IMG/VR virus record: IMGVR_UViG_3300035670_001063
Location: 1 to 27,254 of that record
DNA: 27,254 nucleotides
Reading direction: 5' to 3' (one strand)
Source: a virus
Part shown: positions 1-8,100 of the stretch, piece after piece
Position numbering within the stretch: the stretch's first letter is position 1
Layout of the letters: each line of letters starts with the position of its first letter
Translations under genes and position numbers: made by a program
Notes under the pieces: model-generated
Seen by the model: only the letters and a program-made list of their open reading frames with translations
The model's database searches: none
Told to the model about the DNA's origin: nothing

Positions 1-390
1 ATCAGTATAAATATTTTTAATTATAGTAATGCCACTACCGTCAGGGGTAATATTTATATTACCATTACTATCAGTACTAGTAATACTATTACCATCAATA
101 GTAATATTATCTACTAAGAGCTCATTAATCTTTTTATTTGCATCAACAATAATAGCAGAACTAGCTGTTAGTGTGCCGCGTGTATGGTCTAGTAGATCGG
201 TAAAGTATTTACCACCAATTACTACGTGATTAGCAGCGTTACCGTTAGTTTCGGTACCCATACCAATGTATAGGCGATCACCACCATTTGAATCATTGTT
301 AACTAGGCCAGAGTAGGCCATTTCACCTGCAGCTAGAACACTTGGATTTCCAGCTACCTCTGAACGTTTAATTCTAATAATAGAAGCCAT
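1..390 (-). CDS. Tail fibre / virion protein, N-terminal part (cut by window edge)
   Basis: Translating from the ATG at 390 gives 130 codons open to the left edge, so the 3' end is missing. The start has a good ribosome site (AAAGGGA, 8 bases upstream) and lies 11 bases after the previous stop. The protein begins MASIIRIKRSEVAG and then has a GEMAYSGL segment, GGDRLYIGMG, HVVIGGKYFTDLLDH and a SSAIIVD segment. From memory this pattern recurs at the N-termini of structural or fibre proteins of tailed phages, where it probably attaches the fibre to the tail. The last 40 residues are low-complexity Asn/Ile/Thr/Ser/Gly sequence, as in extended beta-rich fibres. The virion role is inferred from the family pattern and position. 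Confidence 0.75.
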   Translation of the reverse strand, partial: MASIIRIKRSEVAGNPSVLAAGEMAYSGLVNNDSNGGDRLYIGMGTETNGNAANHVVIGGKYFTDLLDHTRGTLTASSAIIVDANKKINELLVDNITIDGNSITSTDSNGNINITPDGSGITIIKNIYTD

Positions 391-401
391 ATTTATTCCC
401 T

Positions 402-638
402 TTAATATTGTCCGGAATCAACTGTTTGTTGATTCAGTAAGGTAGTTGAAATCCATTTTTGAGTTTGTGTATTGTATACTAGTATACTTCCGGGATTTAG
501 AGAGGTTACATCAACATCCTCTAGTGCATTTATAGTACTTTTTCCAGGCGGCCCCATAATTCCAGTAATAACTGTTTTACCTGCCTGATCTCGTACAACT
601 ACAGTATTACCTTTATCCGTTACTACTGTTGTAGTCAT
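402..638 (-). CDS. Small virion/fibre-associated protein with GPPG motif
   Basis: A 78-residue protein. The ATG overlaps the upstream stop (ATGA) and has a very strong ribosome site, AAGGAGGT. The N-terminal half alternates Val/Thr with Asp/Gly (VVTDKGNTVVVRDQAG) and leads into MGPPGKS, a single collagen-like turn. The second half (LEDVDVTSLNPGSILVYN, then TQKWIST) resembles the 'LxDVDxT..GxxLvYN..TxxW' module common in phage fibre and collar proteins. It sits between a structural protein and a fibre start, so it is probably a small virion or fibre-attachment protein. No enzymatic motif is visible. The exact role is unknown. Confidence 0.6.
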   Translation of the reverse strand: MTTTVVTDKGNTVVVRDQAGKTVITGIMGPPGKSTINALEDVDVTSLNPGSILVYNTQTQKWISTTLLNQQTVDSGQY

Positions 639-1234
639 CTTGTTACCTCCTTAACTAGTACTAAATTACCTGTTAAGAAAGGAGTTACTATACCTTGTTG
701 ATCTACTAGCTCTACAGAATATACAGCTGTTTCAAATGTAAAATCTTCTGTTATACTAGCAGGAATAGTTATGGTAATTGTTTTATAGGTTTGATCAATT
801 ACAATTTCACCGGTTTGGGTTCCACACTGGTATATAACGGTTGGACTTTCCACAGTTTCACGAATTTGCATACGTGCAGTAAGATTATTTAACCCAACCC
901 AGTCGTTATATTCAACTACTCCACCACTAGTATAAGTAGTAAAGCCTAGGCTATTTACCTGATTTATAGTAATCTCATTACCAGTAACTCCAGTAGCTAT
1001 ATAGTAACTATCCTCACTAGTAGTATTAATTTCTTTCATTCCACCCGCACCAACCACGCGAAATCGCCAACCAACTGGAAGATTAGATGGTGTAGTGGTA
1101 GTTATTACACAAGGAGCACTCCGAGAAATCTGTGAGATAGGTGTGTAAACTTTTGTTTGCGATTCCCATCTGTATGTTTCTTGAAAAGTTGCACCTTGAT
1201 ATAGTTTATAATTAATTTTAGCTGGTTGTTGCAT
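635..1234 (-). CDS. Virion structural protein with inserted FCCH-like domain
   Basis: A 199-residue protein. The N-terminus (INYKLYQGATFQETYRWE) and C-terminal half (LTARMQIRE near 118-126, GEIVIDQ near 142-148, and VYSVELV to LVLVKEVTR at 171-199) match the pattern of a widespread small phage tail/fibre protein, a two-sheet fold that ends by stating tail-relative strands and 'PEVTR'. In this family W.. is normally followed quickly by LTGYTARMQIR. Here about 75 residues (roughly 35-110: APCVIT, GWRFRVVGAGGMKEIN, GFTTYTSGGVVEY) are inserted and resemble FCCH-like domains found in phage tail accessory proteins. Its start lies inside the end of the upstream gene (17-base overlap), suggesting coupled translation. 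Function is inferred as tail-tip or fibre assembly. Confidence 0.6.
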   Translation of the reverse strand: MQQPAKINYKLYQGATFQETYRWESQTKVYTPISQISRSAPCVITTTTPSNLPVGWRFRVVGAGGMKEINTTSEDSYYIATGVTGNEITINQVNSLGFTTYTSGGVVEYNDWVGLNNLTARMQIRETVESPTVIYQCGTQTGEIVIDQTYKTITITIPASITEDFTFETAVYSVELVDQQGIVTPFLTGNLVLVKEVTR

Positions 1235-1571
1235 CTATTTGTACTCCTTGTTTTGCTAGTCGTTTAAATATGCCGACTTCATTAGTTAGTGCAACTACCT
1301 CAACTTGTAAGCGTTGATTTTCTAAGGTAAGCTTTTCTAGTTCTCTATTTAAAGCTATAATTTGCTCGTGTAATCTACCAAGCTCTAGGCTTAGTTTAGT
1401 ATTCTGCTCACCCATTCGCTCCAGCTCTCGGTGCATAATTTGTATAATTCCCGACTCTGCCTGGGTTGCTTTCCAATTTTTTATTAGCTGCTGGATGCCA
1501 AAAAATGCGGCTACAACGGCTATAGCAATAAGGCCCAAGACTTGAATGACTTGTTCTGATATTTCTAACAT
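1218..1571 (-). CDS. Single-pass membrane protein with long coiled coil (spanin- or holin-associated type)
   Basis: A 117-residue protein with one hydrophobic helix (about residues 8-30, VIQVLGLIAIAVVAAFFGIQQLI) followed by a continuous heptad coiled coil (about 38-107, with repeated Leu/Ile and Glu/Arg/Lys). The N-terminal anchor plus periplasmic coiled coil is the topology of an inner-membrane spanin (Rz type), but no partner lipoprotein gene is visible here and no lysin is adjacent. Small phage proteins with the same layout but no known role also exist. The ribosome site AAGGAAGGG precedes the ATG. It is the first gene after the terminator/promoter pair at 1653-1719, so it opens a new transcription unit. 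The lysis role is a hypothesis only. Confidence 0.5.
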   Translation of the reverse strand: MLEISEQVIQVLGLIAIAVVAAFFGIQQLIKNWKATQAESGIIQIMHRELERMGEQNTKLSLELGRLHEQIIALNRELEKLTLENQRLQVEVVALTNEVGIFKRLAKQGVQIDATTS

Positions 1572-1652
1572 TCTTTACCCTTCCTTTACGCGTGGTAGCC
1601 TAAAAGGTTTGGCTCCTTAAAAATTTTGGTTTTAAAACGGACATTTTCAACT

Positions 1653-1681
1653 ATTGTAACACAAGAGCATAAAGTTGTCAA
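1653..1681 (-). promoter_or_regulatory. Sigma70-type promoter P2
   Basis: On the minus strand TTGACA (1676-1681) is followed by exactly 17 bases and TACAAT (1653-1658), with TG one base before the -10 (extended -10). It begins only a few bases after the terminator hairpin at 1689-1719. The predicted transcript start is near 1646, leaving a leader of about 75 bases before the ATG at 1571. It shares ACATTGACA and scattered spacer positions with the promoter at 18887-18915. Confidence 0.85.
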
Positions 1682-1683
1682 TG

Positions 1684-1719
1684 TAAAAAAATACCCGACC
1701 AGTTTATGGTCGGGTATTT
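1684..1719 (-). terminator. Rho-independent terminator T2
   Basis: A perfect 12-bp stem (1689-1700 with 1708-1719, AAATACCCGACC) with a 7-base loop, followed on the minus strand by a run of T. It lies 12 bases after the stop of the fibre chaperone gene and just before promoter P2. The plus-strand side also has a TTTGTTTTT run, so it may work in both directions. Confidence 0.9.
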
Positions 1720-1730
1720 GTTTTTAAATA

Positions 1731-2141
1731 TTATTCAGGTTTTTGAGGCCAGGTAATATTATCTGGATCTGTTTGAAGAGTAATATCTCGTAAAGCCTGT
1801 CTGTACTGCTTCCAAGCTTCTGGCACGTCAGTGCCAGATTCTTGCGCTTTAATTACCATCCAATCAGTTTCTGCTAATAATTTATCACGCTGTTCTCGTA
1901 TTTGTTGCCATTTTTGTTCTGGGGTTCTAATATCCTGCCAAGTTTCTAATTCATAATTAAAACTATGATAAATACTTGGCTGCATTCCTTTTTCTTTTAT
2001 TTCACCATTTTTAATGTACTGTGTACTTGGATTAGCTCGGCCCTCTATAACTAGAGGTCCTTGCAGTTCAAATTCATTTTCAAGACATGTTCCAGAATTT
2101 AGAATTTCGCCTTGTTGAGTATATGCTATAAATTGTTTCAT
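1731..2141 (-). CDS. Tail fibre assembly chaperone-like protein
   Basis: A 136-residue protein. The C-terminal third has the hallmark of the phage tail assembly chaperone family (PF16778 type): RDKLLAETDW at about 85-94, WKQYRQALRDI at 110-120 and a terminal WPQKP at 131-135. The N-terminal half (IAYTQQGEILNSG, then GPLVIEGRANPSTQYI) resembles the short beta segment that precedes this domain in fibre-chaperone genes. Members help the adjacent fibre fold or attach and often lie directly downstream of it, as here: the ATG overlaps the giant fibre stop (ATGA). It is the last gene before terminator T2, so it ends the tape-measure/tail-tip unit. Confidence 0.8.
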   Translation of the reverse strand: MKQFIAYTQQGEILNSGTCLENEFELQGPLVIEGRANPSTQYIKNGEIKEKGMQPSIYHSFNYELETWQDIRTPEQKWQQIREQRDKLLAETDWMVIKAQESGTDVPEAWKQYRQALRDITLQTDPDNITWPQKPE

Positions 2142-5100
2142 TTTTTAGATTCAAGTATAAAATAACTTAAAATAGGACTTTGTAATATAAATGCTTGATT
2201 ACTAGTTGCACCAAATTTATATGTAACTGGGACTCCTGGTGTTGCTGTATCATGTACAATATACCAGAAAACTTCCTGCCAAAAACTAGATTGAAAGTTT
2301 CCAGTAGTTATAATTTCGGTATCTGTTCCACCCTGAGATCTAATAAAAGATATTCTTGTAGAATTCCAAGAAGCTGGATTGCCTTCTCCTGGTTCAGCAA
2401 ATCTTGTAGCAACTACAGACGGATTACCTGTTATAAAAAATGGACTTAATGCTGACATTCCTATAGTAACTGTACCGCTACCGTTTATATCTGGTATAAA
2501 TGTTAATATATTGCGATAAGCCCAGTTCCCTCCGTAGATAAGCCCAGAAGAATATGCTGCACTAATTCCTCCTCGCGGAACACTTACTGCATTAGTTCCA
2601 ATCTTTAGTGTTTGTACTTGTAGATCACCAATTTTAGCAGTACTAATACTACCATCTTGAATTTTTGCAGTATTAACCGCTAAGTTACCTATTTTAGCAT
2701 TAGTAATTGCTGCATCTTTAATATAGGCACTATCAATAGCTGCTGATTGAATATATGTACCAATATTTGTAGGAGTAATTGGATTTGCAATACCAAGACT
2801 ATCATCAGAAGATTGCATATATGCATTAGCTTCTTCGCCCAGTTGTACTTGAAGCGCACACATATCAACAGCAACCCCAGGACCAAGTCCAGCAGCAGGA
2901 GCTACAAGAGATAGTATAAGATTTCTATTACTAAGTACAGTTGCTCCAACTTGAACTTTCCAAGAGTACCGTTGCCAACTAGCAGTTAATGCAGGATTTG
3001 CTAGCTCTGTGGTTTGGGTAAATCCTGTTTCTGAAATACTAAACTTTGCACCTGCTGCTCCACTAGTTCCTGTTTTTGCGTAAAAACTAATTGTATGCCA
3101 AGCAGTAGCACTAGTATACCTAGGACCATAAGTACTTCCAGATACTTGTACACCTATTCTTGCAGTTCCATATAATCCACTAACAGTATTAAAAAATCTT
3201 AATACATTTGTACCGTATAATCCTTCATTTTCTAATATAGAAGTTGGTGGTGCTGTATAATTGTTTGGGTTGTATATAGTCCATCCAATTGGTAATACAG
3301 TATTAGTAGCTACAGTCTCATATCGTTTAAATCCTGAGTTTATAGCCTTGTTAGTAAACTGAGATATTGCATCTATATATTTTAAATCTAATCCAGTTCC
3401 AGCTGCTAAAATTATATTTCCTGCGGCATCTTTAATAGATAATCCTCGGCTATCAATTTTTTCAGCTGTAACCTGTCCAGCCTGTATTTTTTCTGTAGTT
3501 ATACTATTTGCAGCTAGTTGAAATGCTCCAATAGTCCCGGTAACAATTAAATTACCATCAATTCTAGCAGTTACGTCAACCCAAGTACTTCCTGCCCAAA
3601 ATTTAGTAACTGAAAATCCAGTACTATACATGGTAAGGGTGTCACCTATGACCACAGAACCATAAGTAGTTACAAAGTAATTAGTTGCAACACTATCTGA
3701 CCAAACAGTTTGATCGCTTAAATATGCAGCAGTTGCTCCACGAACTCCAGGTACAACCACAAGACTAGATAAAACTTTAGTTACTGTAAATAATTTTTCA
3801 ACAACAATACCACGATATACTGCTCTAACTAATACAGCGGCCGAGGAGCCAGTTAAATTAGTTATTGAGTATTCTCCTGTTGTTGAATTTATTACAAAAG
3901 TAACATTTCCTTGTTGAACAGCATGTGAGTAAAAAACTTCGCCATTACCAGTAATATCCTCAGAACCTAGGTATACTCTAAATGTACCTTTTGCAGCATC
4001 ATATTGATTAGTACCACCTAGTTTGGCTTTTTTAGCAGTATATGTAACCCTTTCATTAAGATATTCTTGATTTTGAGCAGAATATTGTATTACTACTGTA
4101 CCTTCATCGGCATCTAATCTACTAATGGTTAGTATACCAGTAGTTGAATTTAAGGAGGCTTCGATATTAGTTTTACTTACTATACCAATATCTGTAAGAT
4201 TTAAAACTGTTCCTGTTTGACTTATTATTTTAACTTGAGAAGTTAACTGTGATACATCGGAAGTTCCTGATGTATCTAGTGGTAAAACCATGTCAAATTC
4301 ATTAGTTAATATAGGTCTAGGCGCTGTATCAAACTCACGTCCAGGTATAATACTAATTCTATCTTCTGCTAAAATAGGTCCGGTTGCACTGCCTTGTCTT
4401 ACTCGAACTATTATAGTTGCTTTTTTTATAGTTGTACCGTTTACAACAGCTGTAGGAAAATTATTAGTTGTAGTAGGATGTGACCAACTATAAATATTTG
4501 AAGTACTACTACTTTGTAGTGTAACACCATCAGCCCTATAAAATTCATAATAAGGAGTCTGTGTAGTATTTACAGCTGTTGCAGTAAATAAAGTACTTAA
4601 TGTTCCAGTTCTATTTCCAGCACTATTATATAGTGCACATAAATTAGTATTGTCTGATGATAATGTTACAGAAACAGGATTAGTTGGATATATATTACCT
4701 TGTGCATCTACTATTAAGCTAGCACTATCTTTTGTTAAACTACCTGTTACAATATTTTGACTTTCGTAGGTAACACCAACCTCTACGTCTTGACTAAGGC
4801 CATCCCAAGTAACTCGTAATTTAACAGGTAATACAGAAGTACTATCATAATTTAAAGTATAAGGATAACTACTACCTGTTAGGGTTATATTTCCAGAAAG
4901 TATTTGAGGGACGCTAGGACTTCCAGTTAAATTAGTGCCGGCTGCGCTTATAGTAATGCTGCTAGGATATTTAATTATTTCTGGTGGAGTAACTGCCCAA
5001 GTGTCTGCATTTGATTCTGCTACTAGTTGCCTAAATCGTAGATAAACTCCCGAACTTGTTTTAGCTCCTACAGGTAGTGTAGTAGTAATAGTATTCCACG

Positions 5101-8100
5101 CATTTTGTAAACTAGTTTGAGGGCTGTGGGTAGTTATAGTTGTCCAATTTGATAAATCAGTTGAATATTCTAGTACTAAATTATCTCCTGCGTCTGGTAG
5201 TTCACCCCAACTAGCTCCAGTTGAAGCATTTGCTCCACCTGTCATTACTTTATAAGTTATAACTGTATAATCTGCAAGATTTACTTTTCCAAGAGTTCTT
5301 ATATACCTATCTGCTTGTGTGCCGTATCTAAATATATAAATTTTACCAATTGTAGCAGCATTCTGCAGTTGAGGGTATGATAGTAGGGCATTAAAAACAG
5401 CCTCTACTCCTGTACCTTTATCGTATGAATATTCTGCAGTTATTGGGTAAAAAGTAGACCATTCTGGAAATAAGAAAAAAGGACTACTAGTAGATACAGA
5501 AAGTGCTTTTCCAGGTAATCCAGGATTACCCTGTGACCCAGTTTTACTCTTACTAAAAGTTTGTTCTTTAGTAATAAAGAAAGGTATATCATTGTATGTT
5601 CCACTAATGGTATAAGTAACTTTAGCTGTTGTACTTGCATCAGGAAAATTGCTATGATTACCTATTATAGCCTGTGTAGCTGTTGGTCCGCTTCCACTAG
5701 CTGTGCCAGCTGTAATTCCAGTGCCGCTAGCCGTAACTTTCCAAGTTCCGTTTGTGGTACCTACTCCATCATATATTAATTCAGTTGCACCGGCTAATAC
5801 TTTAATAATTACACCACTATTAGCATAATCAATTACTTGATTATCAGTATTAGCAGTAAAGGAATGCGTATCTTTTGATATAAGCGCTGTAATCGAATCC
5901 CTGCCCGGTTCTGATTTAATTATAGTTTGAGTTTTGGTACTAGTAAATGATTGATTATTTATTACACCTTCAATATTAAACTTAATAGTTGCAGTAAGGC
6001 CTGCTCCTGTTTGAAAATTACTTGGTGCCCCTATTACTGCAAAATTTCCATTTGTTCCTTGGCTCCAAGTTCCAACAGTAATATTCTCATCTTCAACAGA
6101 ACTAATTTTCCAAGTATTATTTGCCGTACCAACTCCATCATACGTTATTAGTCCTGTGCCACTATAAACTCTTATTTCTGTAGCCGCTCCGGAATAATCT
6201 GTTACTTCTCCGCTGCTGTCTGTTGGTAGTACATGAGTATTATTACTTAATTCTACACTAATACCACTTAATCCTGGCATAATAGAATTTAACGATTCAT
6301 AATCTACAGCATATATTACAGATTGTCCTTGTACTACTTTAAATATTTGTACAGCTATTTGTATTTGATTATTTTCTATAAATGTTGCAGGCGAATTATA
6401 ACTTATTATATTACTATCAGTTGCTTGTAATAATGTCTGTGTTCCGTCTGGAGTTATTTGAACAAAATAGTAAATTAATTCAGGATCGCTTACTACTATT
6501 CCATTTTCTGTTAAATAAGCTACTATATATTGTGAAGCAGGGGAAGGAGTTGTTCCTGTAGCACTATATTGAATAGTTTTTTGTTGAAAAATAAGGTAAG
6601 CAGCATAGCTAGGTAAGGCTGCTTGTCCTCCTGCTCCTTCTTCACCTTTTAGTGATTTACTAAATTTTTGAGTTTTGTTTATAGTAAACGGTATGCTATC
6701 GGCTTTACCTGTTATAGTATAAGTAATACTAGCTGTTGTTTGATTATCAGGAAAATTTGAATGGTCTGCTACTATAGCAGTAGTAGATGTAGAGCCTGCT
6801 CCACTTATAGCTCCTGGTGTAATATTTATAGCATTACTTGCAGGATTTATTTCTACTTTCCAACGACCTTCTTGAGTACCTATACCATCATAAATAAGTT
6901 CAGTAACTCCTGAATATACTTTGATCTGTGTACCGCTACCAACGTAACTAAGTACATTACCAATATCTCCAGCAGTAAATGGATGTGAATCATTAGATAA
7001 AATAACATTAACTGCATTTTTTCCTATAATGCCATCTTTACCTGGTTTAATTGCGGTTAATGCTAAAGTATCAATAGCTATAGGATTATTTAAATCAACT
7101 GCAAGGTATACTATTACTGCCAAAGTTTGTGGAAAATCGTTAAAATTTGCCGGTGGAATATACGTGTATTGATTATATTGAGTATTTCCATCAGGGCTTC
7201 CTTGTTGAACTATACTTGTATTACTATTTTTATCTATTAAAGCAAATATGTAATAATAATTTTGTAATTCTGATATACCAGTAATAGCATTAGCACCACT
7301 TACTAAAGTTGCTTCAACAATGGTTGATGTTGGTGTAGGGCTAACACCATCTGTATTATAAGCAAAATAGTTTTGTTGTGGCAGTAATTTACAATTATAC
7401 GCACTTATACCATTTTCAAGAGTGTTAAACGTTTGAGTTTTACTAATTTCAAAAGTATTATTATTATATTTACCAGTTATTTTATATGTAATATATGCCG
7501 TATTAAATTGTGATGACATTGCATAGTGATCTTCTACTTCTGCAAAAGAACCATTGTCAATAACATTACCAGAAATAATATTAATAGCTTGATCGATTAC
7601 TAACTTCCAGCTATTATTAGAAATATTGGAAGCTCCATAGCCTTCATATTGAAGTTCTGTAACTCCTGCAAATACTCTAATTTCTGTTCCACTACCAGTA
7701 TAATTAATTTCTCCATAAACATTTTTAGCAAAACTGTGCGTTTCATTAGATAAAATAACACTTATAGAACTTATTCCATCTTCTCCAGTAGCTCCAGCTT
7801 TACTTTTACTAAATGTTTGTGCTTTAGTAATTACAAAAGGAGTTTGATTTAGTGTACCTTGTATTAAATATGTAATATTAGCCGTATTTGCACTAGTAAA
7901 ACTATTATGATCTCCAATAGTTACATAATAGCCATTATCTGTAAAACTGGTTGATGGCGTAATATTTAAACTAGATAGCACGGTTACTTTCCATGTGCCT
8001 TCTGCAGTACCTGTACCATCATATTGTAATTCTGTTGCACCTGCAAATACTTTTACATCTGTACCACTTCCAACATAGCTAGAAACTTGCCCATTACTAT

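Noticed and set aside
29-229. Plus-strand frame of 66 codons at the left edge
   Set aside because: It is opposite a well-supported minus-strand fibre gene (1-390) with a good ribosome site and family motifs; the plus-strand peptide has no recognisable features.
1603-1644. 14-codon open frame starting just after promoter P2
   Set aside because: It has no ribosome site and starts almost at the predicted transcript start; a leader peptide cannot be supported from sequence alone.
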